Origin: Paenibacillus antri
GTDB lineage: Bacteria; Bacillota; Bacilli; Paenibacillales; YIM-B00363
Length of the DNA stretch: 64,000 nt
NCBI RefSeq assembly: GCF_005765165.1
Contig: NZ_VCIW01000013.1
Span: 62,001 to 126,000 of the forward strand
Reading direction: 5' to 3'
Numbering within the stretch: position 1 is the stretch's first letter; every line of letters begins with the position of its first letter. Positions 39,004 through 47,667 of the stretch are shown piece after piece. Made by a program: the position numbers and the translations under genes. The notes below the pieces were generated by a model. It searched no databases, was not told where the DNA came from, and saw only the letters and a list, made by a program, of their open reading frames with translations.

Positions 39004-40805
39004 AGCGGCGGTTTACGTCTTCGCACTACCTGTTTATGGCCGGGGCGGTTTTCTTTCAGCTGTTGGTGTATGGAATTCTCCACGCAACCGCCGTTCCGAG
39101 GCCCGATTCCGTCGTATCCTTGGAAGTACGACACGCTTGGGGAACGCAGCCGCCATCCATGGGGAGCTGGCAAGCAGGGCTTCCCTCGACCCCCGACGGC
39201 GAAGGGCATCCGTTGTGGCTGAAGCTCGAGGGGGCAAGCGGACCATGGAAGGATCCGCGGCTTGTATTTTACCCTTCCGTACCTGTGGTTGCTTTATACA
39301 AGGACGGTACGGAAGTACGGGAAGAGACGTTGAACGAGCTCGGACACGATCCCCGGTTCGTGACGGAATGGTCCGCCATGCCGTTGCAGCCGGAAGAGGC
39401 TGGCGGTCCGCTGATCCTCCGACTTGACCGGCTGGCCTCCGTGCCTTGGGCGATCGAGATGGCCGAGTCCGCCGATTGGGTAACGCATCTCTTTCGGTCG
39501 GACCTGCTGCTCTTCGTAAGCTTTATGATTCTGCTGTTCCTGGGCCTGGTCGCGATCGGCTTATACGCGGCGTTCCCGCGGGAACCGCTGCACCTCATTC
39601 TCGCCCTGTTCGCATGGTGCTTATCGCTGAACTTCCTCGTGAGGATTCAATCCAAGTCCCTCTTCCTAACGGCGCCCGACGTGTATTTCGCTTTGGGCAT
39701 CGCGGGCGCGGTCGGATGGCCGATATTCGCGCTTCTGTTCTTCGAGCGAGTCGTCCATCCTTCGTTACGGAACATGACGCGGGCGCTTTGGGTCGGTTAT
39801 GGGTCCCTTTGCGCGGTTGCGATCGGATGCATCGCGGTCGAACCGAAGGCGTTTCATTTTCTCGAGAACGGGTTAATGATGTTGGTCGTGCAAGCCTTGA
39901 TGCTGGCGATCGTCGTGCTGATCGTTCTTTCGATTCGCCGCGAATCGAAGAACGTGGAGTACTCATTCTTCCTATTCGCTTTTACGGTGTATTTCTTGGA
40001 TTTCGCGACCGCCATAGCCCTCCCGGTCCAGGGCGGCGGCGTAGCTTCGAGTTTAGCGTTGGCGCTCGGATTTACAGCCGTCATGCTGCGGCGCTATTGG
40101 GCGACCCAACGAGAGGTGCAGCAGCTGAACGCGGGGCTGGAGCGGAAGGTGCAAGACCGAACGGAGGCGTTGACGCAGGCGATTGCCGATCGGGCCGCGA
40201 TGGAAGAACGCAACCGGGTCGCGCATGAAATCCACGACGTCGTCGGACATACGCTCACCGGTGCAATCGTGCAGCTGGAGGCGGGGCAGCTATTGCTCGG
40301 TCGCGATCCCGACCAGGCTCAGCGCAAGGTGGAGACCGCCCAGGAGCTTGTGCGGAAAGGGTTGGACGACATTCGCGCTTCCGTTCGCATGCTGCGGGAC
40401 GACGCTTGGTCGGAGCCGATTATCGATTTGATGCAACGGGCCGCGCTGGAAACGGAACACCATGCGGACGTGGAAATTCGGCAGCGCTTCGACGCAAACT
40501 TGCCCGAGCTCTCTTCGTCGTTTAAGAGCTTGCTCTACTCCGCGCTGCTCGAGGGCATCTCCAACGGCATTCGGCACGGCGGAAGCCGTGCGTTCGAGGT
40601 GGAGCTTACGAGGGAGAAGGATCGGCTGCGCTTCCGTCTACGCAACGAAGGACGCCCGTACGCCGGCGAAGAGTTCGGATTCGGCCTGCAAGCGCTGCGC
40701 GGGCGCGCCGAGAGGCTGGGCGGTACGTTCGGCTTTCGTTCGAACGGCTCGGAAGGCGGCGCCGTGCTTGAAATCTTCTTGCCCTTACACGATCCAGCCA
40801 TATGA
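39000..40805 (+). CDS. 7TM sensor histidine kinase
   Basis: The 601-residue kinase has an N-terminal signal anchor and an extracytoplasmic beta-rich domain (residues about 35-155, 7TMR-DISM-like: LWLKLEGAS...RLVFYPSVPVVALYKDG). About seven membrane helices (160-370) and a short coiled coil (QQLNAGLERKVQDRTEALTQ) follow. A HisKA_3 domain with NRVAHEIHDVVGHTLTGAI (histidine near 410) and a HATPase domain (LLEGISNGIRHGG, FGFGLQALRGRAE) complete it. The architecture senses an external ligand or membrane state. It overlaps its response regulator by four bases. Confidence 0.9.
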   Translation: MKRRFTSSHYLFMAGAVFFQLLVYGILHATAVPRPDSVVSLEVRHAWGTQPPSMGSWQAGLPSTPDGEGHPLWLKLEGASGPWKDPRLVFYPSVPVVALYKDGTEVREETLNELGHDPRFVTEWSAMPLQPEEAGGPLILRLDRLASVPWAIEMAESADWVTHLFRSDLLLFVSFMILLFLGLVAIGLYAAFPREPLHLILALFAWCLSLNFLVRIQSKSLFLTAPDVYFALGIAGAVGWPIFALLFFERVVHPSLRNMTRALWVGYGSLCAVAIGCIAVEPKAFHFLENGLMMLVVQALMLAIVVLIVLSIRRESKNVEYSFFLFAFTVYFLDFATAIALPVQGGGVASSLALALGFTAVMLRRYWATQREVQQLNAGLERKVQDRTEALTQAIADRAAMEERNRVAHEIHDVVGHTLTGAIVQLEAGQLLLGRDPDQAQRKVETAQELVRKGLDDIRASVRMLRDDAWSEPIIDLMQRAALETEHHADVEIRQRFDANLPELSSSFKSLLYSALLEGISNGIRHGGSRAFEVELTREKDRLRFRLRNEGRPYAGEEFGFGLQALRGRAERLGGTFGFRSNGSEGGAVLEIFLPLHDPAI

Positions 40806-40898
40806 CATCACGCATGACACCGATCACTGCTCATATGATGACTTCTCTCGCTACAATGAGTTTCGAAAGCAAGCAAACTCGAAGCGAAGGGATTGTTG

Positions 40899-41516
40899 AT
40901 GACGATGGAATTGCAAAAAGCGGCGAAGGTGTTCGGTTTTATCGGGATGTTGGGAGGTATGGCGCAAATTCCGGCTCGATTTTTCATCCAACCGGAGTAT
41001 ACCGGCGGCGTGGAAGGCATGATCGGCTGGACGCTTGACGCCATGGCGATGTTGTGTTCGTTGTTCTTATTTACCGGCCTCTTTCTCGTACAGCTCCACA
41101 AGATGGGACGCTTCGGCATGTTCTCGTACATTTTCTTGCTGTTGGTGACGGCGCTGTGGGCGGGCCACCAGTACGGGCTGCTTCTTTTGGCGCCGGAGCT
41201 GGTGCGGTTGGATCCCGAGATTATGTTATCCACCAGCATGCCGCCGCTCCTGTTTATGATTGCGACGCTCGGCAACATTGCGCTGAAATGGATTGCTTAC
41301 CTTCTGTTCGCCGGCGTGTCGCTGAAGCACCGGGTCGTGCCGCGTTGGGCGTTAATCCTTCTGATGATCGGCATCTCCCTCGATTTCGCCCCGATGGGCG
41401 ACTATTTAGAAAGAATCGTAGTCGGGATCGCATTCGTCGTGTTGGGCAGCATGCTGTGGCGCGGGATCGGCGAAAGGCAGGATCAGCCTAAGGCGACTGC
41501 GCCGGTTGCAATCTAA
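40899..41516 (+). CDS. Multi-pass membrane protein, 205 aa
   Basis: The product has about six hydrophobic segments (for example AMAMLCSLFLFTGLFLVQL, FSYIFLLLVTALWAGHQYG, ALILLMIGISLDFAP). No family is recognised. The ATG at 40899 is chosen because GAAGGGA lies about 8 bases upstream; TTG codons at 40893 and 40896 are alternatives. It lies about 90 bp after the two-component genes, the same way, and may be a target of them. Confidence 0.7.
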   Translation: MTMELQKAAKVFGFIGMLGGMAQIPARFFIQPEYTGGVEGMIGWTLDAMAMLCSLFLFTGLFLVQLHKMGRFGMFSYIFLLLVTALWAGHQYGLLLLAPELVRLDPEIMLSTSMPPLLFMIATLGNIALKWIAYLLFAGVSLKHRVVPRWALILLMIGISLDFAPMGDYLERIVVGIAFVVLGSMLWRGIGERQDQPKATAPVAI

Positions 41517-41550
41517 CGCAGGGAATAAGCTGCGGGTCAACCGCGAAACG

Positions 41551-41590
41551 AACGGCAGCCAAGGACGCAAGCGCGTCCCGGGCTGCCGTT
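41551..41590 (-). terminator. Hairpin terminator of msrAB
   Basis: A long stem (AACGGCAGCC...GACGC with GCGTC...GGCTGCCGTT) lies directly downstream of the minus-strand msrAB gene. The T-run is short on both sides. Confidence 0.55.
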
Positions 41591-41604
41591 ATTCGTCATG
41601 CAGC

Positions 41605-42564
41605 TTACGATTTGAAAAGCTTCGCGAATTCCCCGTACCCTTCCTCCTCGAGTTTGTCCTTCGGTATGAACCGAAGGGCGGCGGAGTTGATGCAATACCG
41701 GAGGCCGGTCGGCTGAGGACCGTCTTCGAACAGATGGCCGAGGTGCGAATCGCCTTCCTTGCTGCGAACCTCGGTTCGGATCATGTTATGGCTGACGTCG
41801 ATATGCTCGGTTACGCCGGCATCGTCGATCGGCTTCGTGAAAGACGGCCATCCGCAGTGCGCGTCGAACTTGTCGCGAGAACTGAACAACGGTTCGCCGG
41901 AAACGATATCGACGTAGATGCCTTCCTCCGTATGATCCCAGTATTCGTTGCGGAACGGAGGCTCGGTAGCGTTGTTTTGGGTAACTTCGTATTGAATCGG
42001 GGAGAGTCGGCGTTTCAGCTCCGCATCCTTTTCTCGATCCTTCCAGGCTTCCTTAATGAAGCGCTCGCGGCCCGAGCCGGCGAAATATGCCTTATACCGA
42101 ACCGGATTCGTCTTGTAATACTGTTGATGATAGGCCTCCGCCGGATAAAACGGAGCCGCCGGCAGGATCGGCGTGACGATCGGCTTGGCGAATCGGCCAC
42201 TTTCGGCAAGGCGACGTTTCGACTCTTCCGCGAGCGTTCGCTGCTCCTCGTCATGCACGAAGATGGCCGTGCGGTAAGAGTCGCCGCGATCGCCGAATTG
42301 GCCGCCGGGGTCGGTCGGATCGATCTGCTGCCAGAACAGCTCGAGCAGTCGTTCGTAAGAGAATACCTCGGGATCGTACGTAATTTGCACGGCTTCGTAA
42401 TGGCCCGTCGTATCCGAGCATACTTGCTCGTACGTTGGGTTCTCGACGTGGCCGCCCGTATATCCGGAGACGACGGAGTGGATGCCGGGCTCTTCGTCGA
42501 ACGGCTTCACCATGCACCAGAAGCAGCCGCCGGCGAACGTGGCCGATTTTCGTATATCGCTCAT
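41605..42564 (-). CDS. msrAB: Fused methionine sulfoxide reductase MsrA-MsrB
   Basis: Residues 1-160 are MsrA, with the catalytic GCFWCMV near residue 13, [22 protein letters not shown] and YHQQYY. Residues about 175-319 are MsrB, with [34 protein letters not shown] and the catalytic cysteine in [13 protein letters not shown]. MsrA reduces the S and MsrB the R isomer of methionine sulfoxide. The MsrB part lacks the CxxC pairs of zinc-containing forms. The fusion order A-B is common in Bacillota. No signal peptide, so it repairs cytoplasmic proteins. AGGTG precedes the ATG. Confidence 0.95.
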   Translation of the reverse strand: MSDIRKSATFAGGCFWCMVKPFDEEPGIHSVVSGYTGGHVENPTYEQVCSDTTGHYEAVQITYDPEVFSYERLLELFWQQIDPTDPGGQFGDRGDSYRTAIFVHDEEQRTLAEESKRRLAESGRFAKPIVTPILPAAPFYPAEAYHQQYYKTNPVRYKAYFAGSGRERFIKEAWKDREKDAELKRRLSPIQYEVTQNNATEPPFRNEYWDHTEEGIYVDIVSGEPLFSSRDKFDAHCGWPSFTKPIDDAGVTEHIDVSHNMIRTEVRSKEGDSHLGHLFEDGPQPTGLRYCINSAALRFIPKDKLEEEGYGEFAKLFKS

Positions 42565-42761
42565 AAATGAACACCTCGTTGTGTAGTGGAGTGAACGGTT
42601 ACCGAAATTTTATCAGACTGCGGGGCATATGCAAAATGCGAATCGACCCGAACGTTCGCGGACTCAACCGTGGGTTGAGGATATCGAATTTTCGCTTAAG
42701 CGGTTATTGTTCCAATCGCAGATCGCCCATAAAATGGTTGGTGAGAGGAAGGGGGATCGCC

Positions 42762-43583
42762 ATGAAGGAAACTTTGGCTCGGAATATCGCAAGATATCGG
42801 AAAGAAAGAGGCTATACCCAGGAGGAGCTTGGACGGATGCTCGGGCTTTCTTATCAAGCGGTGTCGAAATGGGAAAATGCGTTAACCATGCCGGACCTTG
42901 CGCTGCTTCCGGATTTATCTAAAGCGTTGGAGGTAAGCATCGAGAAGTTGCTCGGCTATATTTCGCAGGACGGTCGAATCTCCATCTACGAGGATGCATA
43001 TAAAACTCCTGATTATTATTGGGGAACGGAGCCGAATACGGCCTGTTACCAAGTTCTGCGAATACGGCCGCCGACGCGACGCCTCAAGCTATTGGACATC
43101 GGGTGCGGGGAGGGGAAGGATGCCGTATTTTTCGCGAGAAACGGGTACGAGGTCACCGCGTTCGACGTCTCGGATGCGGGAATCGAGAAGACGAAGAAGC
43201 TCGCCGACAAGATCGGCGTTCACGTCAATGTTTTTAAAGCGGATTTATTGGATTTTCGCTTAGATACCCATTTCGATATTTTGTTTTCCAGCGGAGTGCT
43301 CCATTACATCAAACCCGACTACCGCGATGAAATTTTCATGAATTACAAGCAATTTACAAACCCGGAGGGCGTGCACGCCTTTAACGTCTTTCTGGAGAAA
43401 CCTTTTATTGCGCCTCCCCCGGAACGGGAAGAGAATGCATATAAGTGGTATTCGGGGGAGCTGCTTTCTCATTATCATGATTGGCTTATTTTAGAGAGTT
43501 CGGAAACCGTGTTCGACTGTAACTCATCGGGGATTCCTCATAAGCATGCGATGGCGAAAATGATTTCGCAAAAGGTTCCTTAG
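42762..43583 (+). CDS. XRE helix-turn-helix fused to a SAM methyltransferase
   Basis: Residues 1-65 are a Cro/C1-type helix-turn-helix (LARNIARYRKERGYTQEELG, LSYQAVSKWENALTMPDL). After a short linker comes a class I methyltransferase of the TehB type (LKLLDIGCGEGKDAVFFARN, VTAFDVSDAGIEKTKKLA, FDILFSSGVLHYIKPDYR). The ATG at 42762 is set by GAGAGGAAGGGGG and by the start of the helix-turn-helix; the frame open from 42567 has no homology. The 273-residue layout would let a DNA-binding regulator carry its own enzyme. A palindrome CGCTTAAGCG at about 42692 upstream could be its operator. Confidence 0.87.
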   Translation: MKETLARNIARYRKERGYTQEELGRMLGLSYQAVSKWENALTMPDLALLPDLSKALEVSIEKLLGYISQDGRISIYEDAYKTPDYYWGTEPNTACYQVLRIRPPTRRLKLLDIGCGEGKDAVFFARNGYEVTAFDVSDAGIEKTKKLADKIGVHVNVFKADLLDFRLDTHFDILFSSGVLHYIKPDYRDEIFMNYKQFTNPEGVHAFNVFLEKPFIAPPPEREENAYKWYSGELLSHYHDWLILESSETVFDCNSSGIPHKHAMAKMISQKVP

Positions 43584-43601
43584 AGATAACCTGTTAGTAA
43601 G

Positions 43602-43633
43602 CCTCCCGTTCGGTTTTGAACGGGAGGTTTTCC
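43602..43633. terminator. Bidirectional terminator
   Basis: The perfect stem CCTCCCGTTC/GAACGGGAGG with loop GGTTTT sits between convergent genes and is followed by TTTTCC on the plus strand. Confidence 0.85.
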
Positions 43634-43634
43634 G

Positions 43635-44366
43635 TTAGTCGATACGCCTGGTAAGTTCGTGCTTCAGTTCTTCGATCGTCCGAAGCGTCAAATACGGTTG
43701 GATCCCGGCCGGGGAGGATTTCCCCGCAGGGTTGATCCAGATGCCCCGAATTCCTAGTTTCGCAGGCGCCGCGATCTCCCACTCATAATTATCTCCCACC
43801 ATCCAGGCGTCTTCGGCGCGCACGTCAAGCAGCTCCAACGCATGTTTGTAGACAGCAGGCTCCGGCTTCCCGATCCCGAAATCCTCCTCGACGATAATCT
43901 GATCGAAGTACTGCGCCAATCGGAACCGATTGATTTTGCCCCATTGCGGCTCCGAAGCTCCGTTCGTTAGTAAAGCGAGCCGCAACCCAAAGCTTCTAGC
44001 CGTTATCAACGTATCGACAGCGCCTGGATGCAGGGTAATGAGCTCGTCGCGTAATTTACCGTAAGATCGTGCGATTTGCAGCGCCGTCTCAGGTGTTTTC
44101 AAAATTCCCGATTGGCGGAGAGCCTCGGTTATGATCTGCCTTCTGGCTTCGGGAAGTTGCAATCGACCGACTCTGTGCCGTTCCGCATCGCTCCAGTGCC
44201 AACGCGCCTGCCGCTGAATCGCCTCTACAAGTGTGGGAATTACCTCAAGATGGGTATCGGAAAGATGTAAGTTACATGCCTCCAACCAACATTGCTGCAG
44301 ATCAAGGCCATGGTCGAAGGCAATTAACGTGTCGTCAAGATCGAGTAAGAGCGCTTTGGGAAGCAG
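43635..44366 (-). CDS. HAD-superfamily hydrolase
   Basis: The 243-residue protein has HAD motif I LLLDLDDTLIAFDHG (nucleophile D9, acid D11), motif II LALLTNGASE, the lysine in GIGKPEPAVYKHAL and motif IV WMVGDNYEWEI. It resembles YjjG/phosphoglycolate-phosphatase-like enzymes. Motif I lies upstream of the first ordinary start codon (TTG at 44285). The only start that includes it is a CTG at 44366, with TAAGGAGGG six bases before it and an in-frame stop just upstream. GC content is visibly lower than in the left part of the window. Confidence 0.87.
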   Translation of the reverse strand: MLPKALLLDLDDTLIAFDHGLDLQQCWLEACNLHLSDTHLEVIPTLVEAIQRQARWHWSDAERHRVGRLQLPEARRQIITEALRQSGILKTPETALQIARSYGKLRDELITLHPGAVDTLITARSFGLRLALLTNGASEPQWGKINRFRLAQYFDQIIVEEDFGIGKPEPAVYKHALELLDVRAEDAWMVGDNYEWEIAAPAKLGIRGIWINPAGKSSPAGIQPYLTLRTIEELKHELTRRID

Positions 44367-44524
44367 ATCGAACCCTCCTTATTCGTGTTCCAATTGTCAC
44401 CAGTATAACATTGCTTCGGTTGATTTTGATTAACGAAACCGATCGGTTCTATAAAAACAATGAGGTGTGATTCCATCTTAAGTCGTGTTATGATTCCACT
44501 AAATGGAAGACGGGCGGTGTCTGG

Positions 44525-45553
44525 ATGGAAATGCATGTTTTGTCCGAGCGGTTCAGGGGATTTGCCGCAAAGGAATGTAAGGGTTCTAGCAGCCTCTACG
44601 AACATCTTGCCGGGAACATCGCCGACGACGCAACGCTGCTTCGGCTGGCCGCGCAATCGAGAATGGGTCAACCCGTTCCGAACCTATTCCTAGGCGCGGT
44701 TCATTATCTTTTGTTAGAGGGCGTAGATCACCCCTTAGCGGAGTATTACCCAAGCATTGTAAGGGAGCCTCGAGAGTCTTCGACCGCCATTCATCGGTTT
44801 AAGGATTTTTGTAAGCAGTACGAACAAGAGATCATTCAGATCATCCAAACCAAGCTTGTACAAACGAACGAAGTGAGTCGCTGCGCCTACTTGTATCCGA
44901 GCTTTTGCTACATTTCTAAATTAACCGAAAGACCCTTGGCACTCATTGAGATCGGAACAAGCGCCGGATTGCAGCTTTTGTGGGATAAATACAGTTATTC
45001 TTACGTTACCGACGGTCCAAAGTACGGTAACGAATCGGCGGTCCTGGAGATCGCGTCCGAGCTCCGAGGAGATAAATCCCCGTTCCTCTTTAAGCGCAGC
45101 CCGCCAGTCGCGTCGAGAATCGGAATAGATTTGCATGTGAACGATCTCGCCGAGCCTGAAGATTATTTATGGCTGAAAGCACTGATTTGGCCCGAGCACC
45201 AAGAACGGCTATCCCGCTTTGAAAAAGCCGCGTCGTGTCTGGAAGATGAATCCTTGGAGTTACTTGAGGGGGATGGCGTTGCTTTACTGCCGGAAATAGC
45301 TTCAAACATTCGTAAAGATTCAACGTTATGCGTATTTCACACTCATGTAGCCAATCAGATGACTCATGAGGCTAGGATCGCCTTAGAGCAGCATTTTCGA
45401 GCTATCGGCAAGGAGAGAGAAGTCTTCCACCTCTATAACAATATGTGGGATCTGCATCTTCTCCATCTCGATTATTACAAAGACGGGATGGAATACAAAG
45501 AAACGCTGGCTCAGATCGACGGGCACGGCAGGTCATTCCAATGGTTACTATGA
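44525..45553 (+). CDS. DUF2332 family protein
   Basis: The 342-residue protein follows the DUF2332 pattern: RFAAKE-like N-terminus, SSSLYEHLAGNIADDATLL, PVPNLFLGAVHYLLLEG, PLALIEIGTSAGLQLLWDKY and VFHTHVANQM near the end. The IEIGTSAGLQLL segment resembles methyltransferase motif I, but the family has no proven activity. GGGCGGTGTCTGG precedes the ATG. A truncated GNAT gene and a GyrI-like gene follow. Confidence 0.8.
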   Translation: MEMHVLSERFRGFAAKECKGSSSLYEHLAGNIADDATLLRLAAQSRMGQPVPNLFLGAVHYLLLEGVDHPLAEYYPSIVREPRESSTAIHRFKDFCKQYEQEIIQIIQTKLVQTNEVSRCAYLYPSFCYISKLTERPLALIEIGTSAGLQLLWDKYSYSYVTDGPKYGNESAVLEIASELRGDKSPFLFKRSPPVASRIGIDLHVNDLAEPEDYLWLKALIWPEHQERLSRFEKAASCLEDESLELLEGDGVALLPEIASNIRKDSTLCVFHTHVANQMTHEARIALEQHFRAIGKEREVFHLYNNMWDLHLLHLDYYKDGMEYKETLAQIDGHGRSFQWLL

Positions 45554-45581
45554 ACGGGAAACTGTAGCGGGAGACTATTAG

Positions 45582-45779
45582 GTGCTGTATATTGTGCCGA
45601 TGAGCGACGATGTCGCTAACGCGATTTTGCTATGGACTTACGAAGAACCGTACGATTTTTATAATAGTGAACGAACTCCGGATGCAGTAAGGGGATTGCT
45701 CGACGGTGACCATTATGCAATATTGGATGCGAGCAAAGAGATCGTCGGATTCTGTGCCCGAAGGAGGAGCGCGAAATGA
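45582..45779 (+). pseudogene. Truncated GNAT acetyltransferase fragment
   Basis: The 65-codon frame encodes only the N-terminal part of a GNAT protein (ILLWTYEEPYDFYNSER, LLDGDHYAILDASKEIVGFC). It then ends in RRRSAK over the ribosome binding site AAGGAGGAGCG of the next gene. The acetyl-CoA-binding half is absent, so it should be inactive. It looks like the scar of a deletion that joined this fragment to the GyrI-like gene. Confidence 0.65.
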
Positions 45780-46225
45780 CAGCAATTCGCCAAGTACAAG
45801 TAGTTGAGCTGCCGGAAATTCATCTGATCGGCTTGAGCATCACCTCGCCGTTCAAGGGTCATCAGCCTGATAGGGTGGAAAAGATGAAACAGGAATTCCT
45901 AACGCGCAAAGACGAAATTTCCAACGCCATCCGACCGGAGCGATGTGTAAGCCCCAGCTTTTCATCGGAAGTTCTCTTTACCTATTTTGTTTGTATGGAA
46001 GCAGCCGATCTTTCCGCCATACCGGAAGGGATGATCGGGTTTACCGTGCCGCCGCACCGGTATGCCAAGGTCGTGTCCGCAGGGGATCCTTATCAGGACA
46101 TCCGCGAATATTTGAAGGGAAACCGACTTCGACCGAACGAAAGAGCTCTTGCACTAGAAGTGTATCATTTTGAGAATCCGGTATGGCCGAGCGGAGCCGA
46201 AGTGTTTGTGCCGATCTTGGAATAG
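45776..46225 (+). CDS. GyrI-like effector-binding domain protein
   Basis: The 149-residue protein is a stand-alone GyrI-like/AraC effector-binding (SOUL-like) domain: VELPEIHLIGLSITSPFKGHQ, FTYFVCMEAADLSAIPEGMIGFTVPPHRYAKV and a C-terminal ALEVYHFENP...VFVPIL. Such domains bind small, often cationic, drugs; stand-alone forms act as binding proteins or gyrase modulators. The start overlaps the truncated GNAT stop (ATGA) after a strong AGGAGGAG. Confidence 0.83.
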   Translation: MTAIRQVQVVELPEIHLIGLSITSPFKGHQPDRVEKMKQEFLTRKDEISNAIRPERCVSPSFSSEVLFTYFVCMEAADLSAIPEGMIGFTVPPHRYAKVVSAGDPYQDIREYLKGNRLRPNERALALEVYHFENPVWPSGAEVFVPILE

Positions 46226-46275
46226 GCGATCATCTCGGGAGCACGACGGAGCTATCTGTATTGATGCGGCGCCAT

Positions 46276-47208
46276 CTACTGGCCTGCTATTGTCTGGAAA
46301 GGCTTTAAGCCATAGGCGTCGGCAATGGGGCCTAACTTGTCGGGATTTCTTATGATAAAGATGCTGCGTACGAGCGTAGCTTTTACTTCGAGCGCTAGGA
46401 TGCCCTGTAATTCTCCATCCGATTCGGCCAACAAGGCCGGACCTCCGTTGGTCGCGACGAGTTCGAACCGAAGCGGACCCAGCGTCCGTGCCGTGATGTT
46501 CAGCAAGCCATGAAGGTAAGCGGCGACATGCCCTGAGGATACAATCGGGTTCGTCGCCGTCCGTACGCCCGGACCTCGGTCCGTATATAATACGACGTCT
46601 TGCGAGAGCAAGCGAACGAAGGGGGCCAAGTCCCCTTCCGACAACGCGTATAATAAACACGTTACGAACGGCTTCATCGGTCGAGAAACCATCGTTACTT
46701 CAGGGTCGCGACCCACCTTGCTCTTGGCGCGGCTGTAAATTTTTCGGCATGCGAGCTCCGTGCGATCAACGACTTTCGAGATGTCTTTATAGTTCCATTC
46801 GAACACTTCCCGAAGCACATAGACGGCGCGGTCGATCGGAGGCAAGGCTTCCATCAACAGAAACGCGGCGATGGACAACCTGTCGTTCCGAAGCACTTGT
46901 TCCTCGATCGGCGCGACCGGCGAATCGACGGGCAGAAGCTCCGGAAGCCATGTTCCGGAGCCGCGTTCGTTCCGCCACCTTGCAGATTTCATCGTGTCCA
47001 AGCATCGGTTGGTAGCGATTTTGGCCAGTAACGCTTTCGGGTTATCGATCTCCCTTGAGATGTATGCACGCGCTTGAAGGAACGTTTCCTGTACGATGTC
47101 CTCCGCTTCGTGCAGCGTGCCTAGCATCTGATAGGCGAGTCCGGTCAAGAAAGATCGGTATTGCGAATACCAGTCTTCCCATCTTGCTTCGACGAGTTTC
47201 GTTTCCAT
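46276..47208 (-). CDS. ECF sigma factor of the ECF41/SigJ type with SnoaL-like tail
   Basis: The 310-residue protein has sigma region 2 (RSFLTGLAYQMLGTLHEAEDIVQETFLQA), region 4 (LPPIDRAVYVLREVFEWNYKDIS) and a C-terminal SnoaL/NTF2-like domain (LLYALSEGDLAPFVRLLSQDVVLYTDRGPGV). That domain regulates ECF41 factors in place of a separate anti-sigma factor. AGGAGGACCCGA precedes the ATG at 47208; a frame open from further upstream has no homology. It lies downstream of and overlaps the DoxX-like gene by 64 bp, so the two are one unit. Confidence 0.9.
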   Translation of the reverse strand: METKLVEARWEDWYSQYRSFLTGLAYQMLGTLHEAEDIVQETFLQARAYISREIDNPKALLAKIATNRCLDTMKSARWRNERGSGTWLPELLPVDSPVAPIEEQVLRNDRLSIAAFLLMEALPPIDRAVYVLREVFEWNYKDISKVVDRTELACRKIYSRAKSKVGRDPEVTMVSRPMKPFVTCLLYALSEGDLAPFVRLLSQDVVLYTDRGPGVRTATNPIVSSGHVAAYLHGLLNITARTLGPLRFELVATNGGPALLAESDGELQGILALEVKATLVRSIFIIRNPDKLGPIADAYGLKPFQTIAGQ

Positions 47209-47585
47209 TCGGGTCCTCCTTTCGATCGAGCGCCGTACACATATAGTAAATAGGCTTCGAGCGCAAAGATCAAGCCCGCAGCAGGCAAGAAGCCCGGATC
47301 GAACGCTGCGTGCACCGCCACGATGCCGAGGACGACGGGCGCGAGGATAATGAGCGCGGGCAGGATGAGCCGATTGCGAAGCAACAATACGGCGCATCCC
47401 AGTTCGATGCTTTTGTGCAGCGCCAGCAGGGCGTCCGAGCCTCGATATAAGGCGACGATCTCCGGATCCGTAGGCAGAATCGGCGGAAATCCGAGAACGA
47501 ACATAAACCCGTTACATGCACCGATCAAAAAAGTGATCCCCAACAGCCACCGCGCGAGATGTTCGAAACGTGTCATAGATTTCAT
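47145..47585 (-). CDS. DoxX-like small membrane protein
   Basis: The 146-residue protein has four predicted membrane helices (HLARWLLGITFLIGACNGF, DALLALHKSIELGCAVLLL, LILPALIILAPVVLGIV, AAGLIFALEAYLLYVY) and a charged tail, as in the DoxX/DUF4267-like group. An ATG at 47576 is an alternative start. It is the first gene of the unit with the ECF41-type sigma factor, whose start lies inside its 3' end, so it may take part in the signal. This is inference. Confidence 0.72.
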   Translation of the reverse strand: MKSMTRFEHLARWLLGITFLIGACNGFMFVLGFPPILPTDPEIVALYRGSDALLALHKSIELGCAVLLLRNRLILPALIILAPVVLGIVAVHAAFDPGFLPAAGLIFALEAYLLYVYGARSKGGPEWKRNSSKQDGKTGIRNTDLS

Positions 47586-47667
47586 CCGTTTTTTCGCACT
47601 CCATTTCGTTTTTGTTTCGAATATAACGATCAGGTCGTGCGATTTGTGACCGAAGGAGGAAAAAAAC

